A stretch of 64,000 nt of DNA, taken from contig CM057455.1 of the NCBI GenBank assembly GCA_016271365.2, positions 1,557,722,501-1,557,786,500 of the forward strand, given 5' to 3'. A program made the translations under genes and the position numbers. The notes under the pieces were generated by a model. It searched no databases. It was not told where the DNA came from and was given only the letters and a program-made list of their open reading frames with translations. Below, piece after piece: positions 1 through 10,896 of the stretch (position 1 is its first letter; the number at the start of each line of letters is the position of its first letter). This DNA is from Neoceratodus forsteri (Eukaryota > Chordata > Ceratodontiformes > Ceratodontidae).

Positions 1-186
1 AACGAAACCATATTTAGCCACATAATTGAAACAGATAAACGGGGATTAAGTGCCCTCTACTGACACAACATGGACTATTTTACATAACCAGGCATTTCTC
101 TGCATTTTTAGTAACAGTTTCCACTTTTTTTAAATTTAAATCATTATTTTGTAAAAAACTTCTAATAAAATCTCATTATCTAAGTG
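1..186. other. AT-rich stretch, nothing recognised
   Basis: No coding relic, tandem repeat or inverted repeat stands out before the palindrome that begins near base 187. Confidence 0.5.
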
Positions 187-301
187 TAATAATACCCTCC
201 AGGGTGGGCGTTATAGGATATAACAGACCTTTCAGGGGCTATAAGGCCCTGGGCGGTCCGTTATATCCCAATAACGCCCGCCCTGTCGGGTATTATTACT
301 T
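187..301. repeat. Palindromic (foldback) element with GGGC-rich tip
   Basis: The left arm, from about 187 to 236, is the near reverse complement of about 245 to 301. Both outer ends read GTAATAATACCC and both arms contain GGGCGTTAT and ATATAAC. The tip, about 228-258, is itself a small hairpin, CAGGGGC facing GCCCTG. Outer arm and tip resemble the palindrome at 46676-46791 (TGTAATAAT, then a GGGTGGG segment), so these may be one non-autonomous family. No transposase is visible and the superfamily is unknown. Confidence 0.75.
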
Positions 302-865
302 ACATAATGCACACCCTGTCATGCCTTATAACTTACTTAAAATGTAGCACATACAAATAATTTAGTCTCATATGTTGCATTGACATCTAACCAAAAGTTT
401 AAGCTGGATGGCTGAATTGAAGATCTTTGATGAGACAGGTAGCATGCGCATATATGGTGGAATGGCATTTCAGGTCCTTGCTGCATTGTACTGGAATGGC
501 AGCTCACTGTAAGAGGTGTTTAGCTTGCTCCTTGCCTAATAGGCTGCCAGACCAAGACTTATAGTGAGGGGTGATATGTCCTGACTTTCGAACAGAAGTC
601 AGGAGCCTTGGTGCTGCATTGCAGACCAGCTGCTGGTGGCAGATCTGACCATTAGGCAGACACATACAGGGCACATTATAGTAGTCTGATGGGTGGAGAC
701 AGAGGACTGTACCAGTGTTCTCAGACTGGCTGGGCCAAAAAGGGGTACAATCTGGTACTGTATCTTTGGCAGTAAAGCAACCCCTAACTACTGCCTACAC
801 TTCGGATTTCAGTATCAGATCCTCACCAAGGACTAAGCTCATACTACATACAGATCATTTTGTCT
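302..865. other. Intervening DNA, nothing recognised
   Basis: No ORF with family similarity and no repeat structure was recognised here. Confidence 0.4.
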
Positions 866-1424
866 AAGTGAGGCTGGTCCCAGTTTGCACTTAGTGTGCA
901 AAAACATTTTATTTTTTGCTTATTGTTTACTGTAGTATAGTGGATGGTATTGGATTAATTCTGTCAACTTGCCAGCTAACATTTTCTGTAACTACAAATC
1001 CCAGAATCCCCTGCAGCTGACAACAGAGTGGGGCTGCAGCAGTGGGAGATTCAATAGCCTGCAGTGCCTGATGAAGTTTTTATAAGCTCTGACCATTTAG
1101 TTGCTGGTCCCACTGAGGTCTGTGCTTAGCCCTGTGAGAACAGCAGGACTGGCAAACATCTGATCTGAGCTTTTAAAAGATCTAAAATGCATTGATGCTA
1201 TTGACTTTCCCACTGCTGCAGCTCTCCTCTGATGTCAGTTGCAAGGGATTCTGTGATGTGTAGTTACAAAAGCTTCAAGTCAAGAGAATCAGTCTGATAC
1301 TATCTACTATACTGCAGTAAACAGTTAAGTAACAAAAAATGTTTTTGCACACAAACTGTAAATTGGGACCAGCCCCAAACTTGGGCCTGGGGCTCTTAGT
1401 GCTGACCATTCTCATTTAAGTTGC
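866..1424. mobile_element. Long-TIR MITE, copy 1 (partner at 44515-45123)
   Basis: The two halves are inverted relative to each other: AGTGTGCAAAAACATTTT near 893 mirrors the segment near 1337, and GTAACTACAAATC near 988 mirrors the segment near 1250-1266. The same sequence occurs at 44515-45123 with better preserved ends. No ORF of note is present, so it is non-autonomous. The left end is diverged or truncated here. Superfamily is not assigned because no clean target-site duplication was found. Confidence 0.75.
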
Positions 1425-2325
1425 ACCCTGTCAAGGATTGGAGTGGGCTAAGGTTACATCCTAAAACATTTTTCTGACTTGCTATTTTTATCCCTCTGCT
1501 ATCACTCAGGGATCCCCAGGCACCTCCCTATCCCCTCCTGCCTCCAACCCCAGGCACCTACCTCCTTGTAGCTTTGGCTTCTACCCCCCCCAATTGGGGT
1601 TAGTGCGGGAGGGTTCTCCAGACAGTTAGGTGCATCAGGCGGTGCTATTCGGTGGTGAGGGAGGCAGTGGAACTCAAATATACCAGAGGCCATCATCGTC
1701 ACAGTGGTGCCTGGGGTTGTGGTAGTTTCCTCCCCTGGTTGAACTCCCTCAGGAATGTCATGCGCTATGACATCAAGACATATCTGTGCACACTGTGTGC
1801 ATGTCCAAGTGCCGGCATCCATGATGTCCCTCCCTCCCTGCCTCCTTCTCCCAGTCAGAACTGCCTCATGTGATCTCCAGGTGGCAGTATCGCAGCAGAG
1901 CACAAAGCCCTCCCTCCCTCGCCAGAGGAGTAGAGTGTCCTATGGGGCTTTGATCCTCCTCCTCCCCCTCCGGCTGGCCCCCAATGACCAAAGCTCATTC
2001 CCAAACTTGGATCACTGGTGTGGCAACTGAAACATTTTTTTCATGTAGGGACCTGGTGATCCAGTCCCACAAGTAACAGCTCAGTTTCCCTTTATTTGAG
2101 TGCCAGATAGATGGAGGCTAGCTGGTAACTGATTTACAACAGGTGGTATTTAAGCATATGCATGGACAGCTCCTCATCAGGTGTGAAAGAGACTTAACAG
2201 CTGAGTATCATCAGTGGTGCAGTGAAACGTAACACTGCATCTCCTAATGATATCCCCTAGCAGAAGCAAAGAGAGGACACAGGGGACCTGCTTAAGTTCA
2301 GAGGTGTTATTTTCAAGGGTAATGT
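1425..2325. other. Intervening DNA with pyrimidine-rich patches
   Basis: Bases 1500-1990 contain CCTCCCTCCC-type runs. The short open frames here look like by-products of this composition. No conserved domain was recognised. Confidence 0.4.
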
Positions 2326-2596
2326 AGAAAACACTTTGTCTACCAGAGGGTCATGGAATTATGGAACAGCTCAGCAGTTGAGACACTGAACATGAAGCCA
2401 GTACAGGCTTTCAAGGTAATCCTGGAAGAATATTTGCTTACCATTTAGTCATTGGATATGATACCCTGGGTTTTAGAGAGGGTAGGGATCCCCTGAAGGT
2501 TATAATAATACATGTTTACACAGCATACAGTACCTATTCTTATATGCTTATGCAGTAGGGGGCAGATGTGCTGTACCTGGAGTTCTTTCTGACCTT
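2326..2596 (+). pseudogene. CR1/L3-type LINE 3' end relic
   Basis: The plus strand reads as the extreme C-terminus of a CR1-like ORF2 protein, in broken frames: a W-N-x-x-A/P segment near 2350-2370 (SWNYGTAQQL-like), then MKPVQAFKV and an acidic end (LEEYL). This matches the usual CR1 ending in which a WN-LP motif is followed by an amphipathic helix. It is followed by an untranslated tail up to about 2600. Family placement comes from motif spacing only, and the copy is old. Confidence 0.5.
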
Positions 2597-2995
2597 AAAT
2601 TACTATGTAACTAGCTTAGACAACAGCACCATGGGCAGAGCCGACCCCTGGGGAACACCACAGTCCAGGCAACTCAGCAGCAACTGGAAAGTTTACTTTG
2701 CCACCTACCGCACTCTTCCTGAGAGGAATGAATGGAACCATGTTAGCACAGGACCACTCAGTCCCCAGAATTCTCCAAGTCTGTTTACCATCATCCAGTA
2801 ATCCACTTTGTCAAATGTAGGTGACAGACAGCTCATGAAGAATCAAAACTAATACACTGCATTGATCCCTCACCAGAAGGATGTCATTTCATACCTCGAC
2901 CAGGGCTGCTTCAGTCCTGTGTCCTTGCTGGAAGCAGGACAAGAATGACTCAAAGGTATTATTTGCTTTCAGACGCTCACTCAGATTTGCTGCAG
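2597..2995 (-). pseudogene. L2-like LINE reverse transcriptase relic
   Basis: Read on the minus strand in shifting frames, this stretch shows remnants of RT blocks: a TEAALVEV-like segment and a degraded DKVDYW (from AFD-VDH) near 2800, SGPVLTWFHSFL near 2740, and GVPQGSALP near 2640. These are fingers/palm landmarks in the correct order. Neither the upstream endonuclease nor the YADD box was found nearby, so this is an internal fragment. Several stops and frameshifts make it non-functional. Confidence 0.55.
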
Positions 2996-3254
2996 GTACC
3001 TATAACAACCCCTTTCTTTTGGCAGAGGGCGGGGTTGATACTAGCAGTGCCCATCAGAGCACTGAGTGACTTGGTATAATTGCTCCTTCGCAGTGGTTAA
3101 ATTGAAAGTGTTCAGGTGGGGAACTCTTACAGATAGATTTCTAGGTGGTGGAGTGCTCTTATAGTAGTCAATAGATAAAAATAACACAGATGATCGAACT
3201 ATCATTCCGTTTTTTAAGAGGTGGTAGAACTGAGTTGCTGTAGGTTCTTGCCCA

Positions 3255-3338
3255 ATTTTATTTATTTAGTTTCTGTTTTCCAGGTACATGACAAAACATA
3301 GACAAAACTTTGCCTATTTTCAGGCACAATCTGGGAGA
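3255..3338 (-). mobile_element. V-SINE 3' tail fragment
   Basis: On the minus strand this reads GTGCCTGAAAATAGGC and ends in AAATAAATAAAA, matching the 3' part of the V-SINE at 9425-9848. The tRNA-like head and central domain are missing. Confidence 0.7.
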
Positions 3339-3655
3339 GTTACATACAGAGGGAATAGCAATGTTTGAATACATTTAATGATTCCAAACAAGGATCGAAA
3401 ACTTGAATAATTATTTCAGGCATTTCAGTGGTGCAAGGGGAGAGCAGTTACAGATAGGGGGAAACAACAGATTTGGGAGAATTCATACAATACACGTTTT
3501 GGTGACAAGATTAGCAAGACTGTAAATACTATAACAGCTGGTACAGTAGTGCAAGACCCCCAGCAGCAATGACCCTCAACAAAGAGAATATGTATCCACA
3601 CAGTAATACATGACAATATAGACAATGACACTGCTTTAGATTTTGGGGGGATAAA

Positions 3656-4036
3656 CTAAGCAGGTGTTCCAGGGATTAGGGTACGTGTATACCTGTCAGT
3701 GTCCAAGAGGGAGGCATGGAGCTCTTTTATAAACACTTGGTGTGATTTGGAGTGCCTTACAGATGAGGGCAGGGTGTTCCAAAGCTTTGAGGCAGACACA
3801 GTGAAGGCTTGATCACCCATTTCCGTAGCACATTTAGGTATACCAAGAAAGGACTTTTCTGCTGACCTCAGCGGGTAAGCCTGTGTCACTTGAATTAACA
3901 TGCAAGCCAGGGACTCTGGTGTTCCAGTTCTAATGATGGTATCTATTGTACAACCTGCAGTGTATATGCGATAGAAGGTAGGAGAGAGCCGGCCCAGACT
4001 TGAATATAGTATACATCTGTGAGTCCATCTGGGTAA
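3656..4036 (-). pseudogene. L2-like LINE ORF C-terminus
   Basis: An 81-codon open frame at 3656-3901 ends an L2-like ORF2. It contains GDQAFTVSASKLWNTLPSSV, the standard final motif (G-x-x-A/S-F-x-V-x-A/S-x-x-L-W-N-x-L-P), followed by a helical tail with FIKELHASLL. Bases 3902-4036 appear to continue the same relic upstream. It abuts the (AAAT)n 3' tail of the next LINE at 4037, which suggests that the younger LINE landed in it. The endonuclease and RT core are absent. Confidence 0.75.
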
Positions 4037-4617
4037 TTTATTTATTTATTAAGCATCAGTTTACAACCTTTGAGCCAGAGGCTCGTTTACAAAGGTACCT
4101 CGTCACAGAGAAGACAATACAGTGATGACAACTTAGTACAGAGAAACAGTGTACAGTTTTTTTTTTTGTTTTTTTTTTGAGGATACAGGAGGACAAATGA
4201 GAGCAACAGTTTACCACATACAGGGTTGGTGAAGTTAACATTGTTCAAGGAAATGACTAGAACATCAGAAAAACATAGGATATCAATACAGTGTGTTTTA
4301 GCGTAGTCAACAGGGAGGTAACAGGAACCAAGGGTAGAGGATTTGAGCAGCCAACAGGGGGCTTTGTCAGACAGTGAGCATGATAGCTTAGAAACAGCAG
4401 CAGCTGCGAATGGTGAAAAGGTGGTTCTGAAGGGTAGTTTTAAAGCAAGAGATTGTGGGGGTGTCTGAGATACTGGCAGGGAAGGAATTGTACCAAGAAG
4501 GGGCATGGTAGTGGAAAGCCCGTTATCCATGAGAGGTACTTGCCCTAGGTACCTTCAACTTGGTTTTACAGGAGGACCATGTTGAAGCTAGTGAGTTAAC
4601 ACGGTGGATAATGACAA

Positions 4618-6127
4618 TCAAACTAGGAGGAGAGAGCCCAAGGAGAGGTTTTTTTTTGTAAGGATGCAGGTTTGATACCTAAGACATTTGTCAAGATTGA
4701 GCAGATTAGCCTGGGAGTAAAGATGGCAGGTATGTGTAAGTCTAGGAGCACCTAAGATTAGTCGACAGGCCTTATTTAAGGTGAGGTGGATTTTGTTTAG
4801 CGAGGTCTGGTCACCAGCCCCGTAGATTGGTAAGCCATAGTCAACAAGTGACAGAATGGAGGACATAACTGAGAGTTGGAGGGCATCGGGAGGAGACAGT
4901 GTTTGTGGCGGTAAAGGATTCCCAACCTAATACTGGTGGCGGAGGCTAAGGCGGAGATATGGGAATGGAACGTGAGGGCAGGGTCAAAGGTTATCCCAAG
5001 GTATTTGTATCTGTAAACTTGTTCGAGTGGGAACATAGAGCTGGCGAAGACTTGAAGTTGGAAATTATTAGCTTTGTGTTGGGGGTTGGAGAAGATCATA
5101 GATTTGTTTTTTTTAAGATTGATAACCAGTCTATGTTCCTTAAACCAGGCTTCCACGTCTTTATAGGATAATTGCAGGGAATCTTGGAGGGTGGTGGGGT
5201 TACGGTCAGAAGTGAAGATAACAGCATCATCTACATAAAGGAGGAGTTTACCAGTACAGGAACCTGGCAGGGTGTTGAGATAAAGGGAAAAGAGCAAGGA
5301 CCCAAGAATAGAGCCCTGGGGAACCCCAGATCGGATAGGGCAGAGGTCAGAGAGGGTGCCATTGATTTTTACACGCTGGGACCAGGCAGACAGATAGCTG
5401 GAGCACCATGAGACAGGTCCTGTGGCAAAGCCAGCATGACTGAGTGCATCCAGCAGGAGAGGATGGGATACGGTATCAAAGGCTTTTGACAGATTGATGA
5501 ACACTGCACCAGCAAGAGAGCCCGAGTCCAAGGAGGAACGGAGGAAGTTAGAAAACTCGATGAGGGCGGTATTGGTGCTGTACCCAGCACGGAAGCCGGG
5601 TTGTTCAGGGCAGAGGATACTGTATTTGGTAAGAAACTCAGATATTTGGGAGGATACTACTTCTCTAAGGCTTTTGAGAGTGGTGAAAGGATTGAGATGG
5701 GACGATAATTACCGGAAAGGGCCCTGTCTCCACCCTTATGTATGGGAGTGACAGTGGCAATTTTCCAGGCTAATGGAAATTGCCCTAGACAGAGTGACTT
5801 GTTGAAGAGGCTAGTGATTGGGGCGATGACCTGGTCCAATGCCAGGCTGAGGAGTCTGGGGTCCAAGGAGTCACTGCCAGTGGTGTTGCTTCTTAGGGCC
5901 TTGGTTAGATACGGTCTGACTTCATTGACAGTAACCCGGTGGAAGTGGAAAGATGCGTGTGAGGGAGCAGGGTCAGGAGAGTGAGGGGGGGTCAAAAATG
6001 TTGCTAGGGAGTGCACAGCTAAGGTCAGTAAAGGATTTATTGAGATGGTTAGCAATGAGGGTAGGATCAGTAAAGATAATACCCTCAATATTGATTTGGG
6101 AAGGCGGAGGAGAGCAGGTACCACCAT
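4618..6127 (-). pseudogene. LINE-A reverse transcriptase (broken)
   Basis: RT converts the LINE RNA to cDNA at a nicked target. Three overlapping open segments carry the domain in order. 5657-6127 has the N-terminal part (TGSDSLDPRLL, NYRPISILSPLSKALEK). 4868-5531 has the palm (LSKAFDTVSHPLLLDAL, SGVPQGSILGSLLFSLYLN and the catalytic YVDD, with V where A is usual). 4618-4866 has the C-terminal thumb-like region (VDYGLPIYGAG, NKACRLILGAP). A frameshift lies near 4860 and another between 5531 and 5657. Motifs place it in the L2-like/Jockey group; exact clade needs a tree. Confidence 0.85.
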
Positions 6128-6515
6128 TTAGTTGTATGATGTTATCCCAGAAGGTTGTAGCATTCCCCCAGGATGAGGTGAGTGAGGCCTGATAATGATC
6201 GGCCTTTGCTTTGCGTATGGCCTAGGTGCATTTATTTCAGGCAGCAGCATATGCCTGTCTGTCAGCAGGGCGGCCAGTTTCCGTGGCTAGGTGCCACAGG
6301 TTATTCCTGCGCCTAAGGAGTTGGAGTAGGGAAGGAGTGACCCAGGGAGTATGACGTACCTTGGAACGGAGTTTGGTTAGGAGTGCGAAGATATCACAAA
6401 CTTTGTTAAACATTAAGGTAAAGAAGGCCAGGGCCTAATCAAGGTTGGGGGCAGTCTCAATGGGAGACCAGTAAACTTGGGCTAGAAGTTGCTTCACACC
6501 TCTCAGCCCACCTGG

Positions 6516-7551
6516 TCACAACCGCCGCCGTAGGGTGGCCTGTGAAGTGGGTTTGGTTAGGGACATAATCCAACGAAAAAGAATAGGAGAGTGGTCACTG
6601 ATTCCATCCGGAAGGACTTGTAGATTGCAAACTTGGTTAAGTCGGTTGGTGAGGACTACATCCAGAAGAGTGCTTGACCCCACTGTGGGTTCCACTTGTT
6701 GGTTGGGTAACAAGTTGCGTTAGGTCAATAGCAGTAAAGGAGCTCCAGGTGGAGGAGGATGGGGCTAAGCCAGTTGATGTTTAGATCACCCATGAGAATA
6801 TGCTTGGGGAATGAGGTAGAGAGGTGAGATACTCTATCAGAGGGACCAGGGCCTGAGTTTGATTTTATGGGGGAATATAGGTGGAGGTTAGAAAGAGGGG
6901 GCCTTTAGAGGGGTCGGGGGTAAGCTTTAAGGTTAGGGCCTGGGCCCTAAGGTTAAGGACAGGGGCTGGGAGGGCTACACCAGGAAGGGAGTCTTTGATA
7001 TAAATAGCACAGCCTCCACCTCGTCTCCCTACACGGTCTTCTTGAAAGAGGGAGTAGCCAGGGAGTGAGACAAGGGAGTCAGGGGTAGAGTCAGATAGCC
7101 AGGTTTCGACTAGGGAGATGATGTCAGGTTTGTGGACAGTGACCCAACATTGGAGCAAGTCAAATTTCTTCAGGAGACTGCAGATATTCATAGAAGCAAT
7201 AAGAAGCCCAGGGGATCTAGCCAAGGAGTTATTGTGGGTTGGGCCAGGGTTGGGATGATTGTTCCCTGACAAGAGTAGGAGGAGAAGTACAGCCATGATC
7301 GGGGGGGTGTGGAAGGCATTTTTGCGTCGAGCGAGATAGTAGGAGTGGGAGAGCTTAGAGACACAAGGGGTGGGCAAAGAGGTACCAGATGGGCAAGCTA
7401 GTTCAATAAGTTGCCCGTAGGCGCAAAAGGGGGGAAGGTAGGTGGGGACTGGGGAGAGGGTGTGATATGTTGAGGAGCAAGGAGATAGTAGAGAAGGAGG
7501 GAGGCGACTCTGGGGCCCCAGACTAGGGGACCTGTGGAGCCATAGGGACAC
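6516..7551 (-). pseudogene. LINE-A leader and AP endonuclease (broken)
   Basis: The segment 6865-7551 starts with a low-complexity leader, then LLLLLLLSG and HPNPGP (7240-7269), followed at once by the start of an exonuclease-endonuclease-phosphatase fold: SMNICSLLKKFDLL, then the catalytic-glutamate motif SLVETWL and RGGGCAIYI. The C-terminal part is in another frame at 6516-6713 (LDVVLTNRLNQV, then ISDHSPILF with the conserved DH). This nuclease nicks target DNA in APE-type LINEs. The central part, including the usual GDFN motif, lies between the segments in shifted frames (6714-6864). Confidence 0.8.
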
Positions 7552-7692
7552 CTGGGTTAGATGGAGGCCACATGAGAAGAAGGAGGAGGGAGAGGCATGA
7601 CAAGAGAAGGTGGGCAGTCATCTTAGGATGGGTCTGCAGATATCGGTAATGAGATGGGTAGAAGAGGGTGAAAGGTCTACCCATAAGTGTAG

Positions 7693-8280
7693 TTGCCACC
7701 TTGGTACAGTGGTAGAGCCCCTGCCTCAAGTGCACAGGGCACCAGGTTCAAGGCTTGCCTAGGGTGACAGAAAAGGTCCCAGGACAGTGGCTGCAGCAGC
7801 AGCAGGGTGCAGGGTTCAAAGCCTGCAGTAGCACTCAGAAAATATTTTAGCAGACTATGAGGGTTAGAGGCTTTTAGAGTCTTAAAACCTATCACAAACA
7901 ATAGTCTGATGTGATAGCTGAGTGGTGGAGCTGCTGAGCGAGATAGCAAGGGTGCAGGGTTCAATGCCTGTAGTGGCACCAAGAGAGAAATGATGAAATA
8001 TTTTGGCAGATTAGGGGGGGTCAGAGACTATGAAAGTCTTAGAAAGTTAGGATAAGATAGCCAGAAACAATGGTTAAGTGGTAGAGCTGCCGACTCTGAT
8101 AGCAAAGGTATTGGGTTTGAAAACAGCAGCAGGACAGAGGGTAGGTATTTTTCGTTTCTAAGAAGGAAGAAGGAAGGGTTAAAATCTTGAAATTAGAGGT
8201 AGATATTGGCCTGGTTCGTAGGCTTGGTGGTTGGGCTGCAGACTTTGGAATAAGGGGTACAAGGTTTGAGGCTTGCAAGG
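7693..8280 (+). promoter_or_regulatory. Tandem tRNA-like monomers at 5' end of LINE-A
   Basis: Five degenerate units follow each other. Each has an A-box-like start (for example TAAGTGGTAGAGCTGCC at 8074) and a B-box-like end (GGGTTCAATGCC near 7957, GGTTCAAGGC near 7745, GGTTTGAGGC near 8263). Corresponding AGTGG positions are about 7708, 7785, 7921, 8077 and 8226, so spacing is 77, then 135-156 bases. The A/B order runs on the plus strand, antisense to the LINE. They may be promoter monomers or an array of tRNA-derived insertions; the sequence cannot decide. Confidence 0.55.
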
Positions 8281-8759
8281 GGCCTAGTGGTGAGCTGAAG
8301 GGAAGGAGTGAGGAAAGAAGACAGCAGAAAGGATTAGGAGGGAACTGCAGAGACCTCTAGTGGACAGGGATTGCAATGGTTGCTAGGAAGGAGTGGAGAG
8401 TGATTAGTGGTGCTAGCATGGAAAGTGCAGCAACCCCTAGTGGTCAGAGTGTATAAGCTGCAAATGGGAAAGTGGACACTTAGTAAACTGATGGGTAGGT
8501 CATGTGATGTGACACGTGACCTGCCAGCAGCAATAAATGGAGTGCTACCCCTGGGTGGGTGGTGCGGGTGGAAAGAGCTGCACAACAGGCAGGCTGTAGT
8601 GCAGGAGGCTTTACCTCTTAAAGGCTCTAGCAATCCCCCAAGTTCAGGCTCCGCTGCTGGGCAGTGTTGTGGGTACCAACAGGGCAAAGCAGCAATTATT
8701 GTAGTAAGTGTCCTGTTTTTGCAGTACCCTTTTGTTGGCATCATGGAATGCCACTATGC

Positions 8760-10476
8760 CATAGGTTAGGCTAGGTCTAAAAACCCCCTGAGCAATGGCC
8801 AGTTTAGCAGCAGAGTTTAGAGAGGAATGTATTTTATAGGCAAGCCCCAGCTTTGTGTTTACAGCCTTGCTAGTAGTAGCTATGTGCAGATTAAAGTCAA
8901 GCAAGGGGTCGAATATTATTCCCAGATTTCTGAAGGAGTCAGCCACTTTCAGAAGAGTGCCATCAGGACCCAGGACTGACAGTGCAGATGCATTTGCTTT
9001 GATCCTTTGTGCTGAGCTGAATAGCATGGCCACTGTTTTCTTTGCATTCAGTATTTAGTTTGTGTCTTAGCCACATATGTAGACAATCGAAATCTGTCAT
9101 TAGTGTGACATTTATGGTGGTTATGTCTTTGGCACTTGTGTACAGAACCATGTCATCTGCATACAGGATAGTGGAGGATGACCCAGACATCACTGGCATA
9201 TTGTTTATAAACAGCGAGAAGAGCAGAGGTCCAAGGATGGATTCTTGAGGCACCCCGATGCTGGTGGGTGAGAGATCAGATTTGCATTAGTCTATTTGTA
9301 CAAACTGAGTACGTTCAGTGAGGCAGCTGTCAAACCAGGAGGTAGATTCCTGCAAGAAACTGAGTGAATTAAGTTTTGATAGAAGCAAGGGGTGGTCCAC
9401 CAGGTCAAACGCCTTAGTTAAATCAGTGGCTCAGTAGGTAGCACACTCGCCTCTGAGGCCGGGAGATCAGAGGGCTGTGGGTTCAGTTCCCACATCTGGC
9501 ACTTGGGTTAATATCCCAGTACTGACACTGTAGTGCAGCATGAGGGGTGCTGCACTTCTGAGGTGCCGCTTCGGATGAGACTTTAAACTGAGGTCCCATC
9601 TGCCTGGATTGGTAGTAGTTCAGGTGGATGTTAAAGATCCCATGGCACTTATCAAAGAGTAAGGGAATTTCCCCGGTGTCCTGGCCAAATTTCCCTCATT
9701 CACTAAAAAAGACCACCAACAGCTTAATCTGGTTCAAGGTCAGTTGACATTCATCTGTATCCCCCTCTCCCGGGTCGTGCCTGAAAATAGGCAGGATTTG
9801 TCTAGTGCACTTACCCGGGCAACAAAAAATAAATAAATAAAAAGTAAATAAATCCACAAAAACTGCTCCTGTGCATAAATCCTTGTCCATAGCAGCTTTT
9901 ACGTCATTTGTAAATTTAATGAGAGCAGTGGTTGTGCTGTGATTCTTCCTGAATCCATGTTGTGCAGGAAAAAGTACTGTAAGTTATTCTGTTGAATGTA
10001 ATCCATGACCTGGGCGGCCACAGCTTTTCCAAGTAGCTTATTCAGAACTAATAGTATGGCAATTGGCCGGTAATTATTTATGTCCTTGGTATCCCCTTTT
10101 TTATGTATTGGGACTACCTATGCAATTTTTAGTGACGGCATTTCTTTGTACAGTGCGAGAGGTTGAAGATCTTGGTGACTAGTGCATCTAGGACTGGGGG
10201 GGCTGCTATTTTAAGGAACCTGGGTATTAGGTCACTTGACCCAGCCGATCCGTATGCCGGGATTTTCCACATGAGACTCAGTACTTCTGCCATAGTAAAC
10301 TCTCTAAGGCTAAGCAATGTGAAGGCTGAAGGCATGAAGCCAGGTGGTGCAACTGAGGGCTGGCTAGTAAACTTCTTGTAGTTAGAGAGGTCTGAAAAGT
10401 GAGAGTTTACTGCATTCACTATTGTATTAATATTATTACAGTTTGCTCCATCCAGTGTCATTTCCGCTATCATCAA
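8760..10476 (-). pseudogene. LINE-B reverse transcriptase, split by SINE
   Basis: 10129-10476 carries the N-terminal RT part (AYGSAGSSDLIPRFLK). Around the SINE, the AVFVDL half (9855-9890) and the LTKAFDL half (9400-9424) of the conserved A motif are separated by the insertion. 8963-9253 has MPQESILGPLLFSLFINNMP and the catalytic YADD. 8760-9033 has FRNLGIIFDPLLDFNLHI and an ILTYG-type thumb motif (SLTYGIVAFHD). Frameshifts separate the blocks. The G-V-P-Q-G-S motif is changed to PQES. Confidence 0.8.
9425..9848 (+). mobile_element. V-SINE, complete, with target-site duplication
   Basis: A tRNA-like head has A box TGGCTCAGTAGGTAG (from 9427) and B box GGTTCAGTTCC (9480-9490). A conserved central domain follows (GATGAGACTTTAAACTGAGG near 9575 and TTAAAGATCCCATGGCAC near 9630), which I recognise as the V-SINE/HE1-type domain shared by fish SINEs. 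The 3' tail ends in AAATAAATAAA. TAAATC flanks both sides (9419-9424 and 9849-9854) and is the likely target duplication. It splits the RT of LINE-B, so it is younger than that LINE. Confidence 0.85.
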
Positions 10477-10896
10477 GTTGCTGCCCTACCCCATGAAGGC
10501 TTTTATGTGGTTCCAGAAACCATGGGCATCTCTAGCAGATGCCTGTAACAGTTGATTGGAGTAGGTCCTTTGTGCTGCTCAAATGGCTTTCTTGCAGACG
10601 TTCCTCTTTCTTCTGTATTCCTCTCAATCTGTTTGTTAGTTTGTTTTCTTTGCCACAATCCAGATCTTATCCCTGCCTCTCATGGTGGCTAATAGATCAC
10701 AATAAACCCATCTCGTTACTGTGCCTCGTACCCTCCTCCTTTTTAGAGGTACAAGTTTGTTCTGTATCTCCTGCAGGGTGGTTACGAGGAAGGTTACAAC
10801 ACTTTTAGCATCCTTTGTCTGGTAAATTGGGGACCAGTCTATGTTGCGAAGGTACGCATGAAGGTCCCTGCTGTTCAGTTTTGAAACATTGTGGAA

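Larger units (their letters stand above)
4037..8680 (-). mobile_element. Near full-length L2-like LINE (copy 'LINE-A')
   Basis: Minus-strand order is as expected for a one- or two-ORF APE-type LINE: 5' monomer region (about 8680-7690), hydrophobic leader with a 2A-like remnant, AP endonuclease (7330-6516), reverse transcriptase (6127-4618) and a 3' end with an AATAAATAAATAAA tail at 4050-4037. Length is about 4.6 kb. Each domain sits in its own open segment broken by frameshifts, so the copy is dead. The outer 5' boundary is uncertain: bases 8280-8680 share TGCAAATGGGAAAGTGG with the 5' region of the LINE at 18.9-20.7 kb, which supports inclusion. Confidence 0.8.

Noticed and set aside
1502..1903. 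133-codon minus-strand open frame
   Set aside because: Low-complexity composition, no family motif and overlapping plus-strand frames; not supportable as a gene.
5369..5590. Proline/serine-rich minus-strand frame overlapping the LINE-A RT
   Set aside because: It is an alternative-frame shadow of the KAFDTVSH region, although its first part may mark where the original frame shifted.
9427..9490. A true tRNA gene
   Set aside because: A and B boxes are present, but the sequence continues into a SINE central domain and an A-rich tail, with a target duplication.
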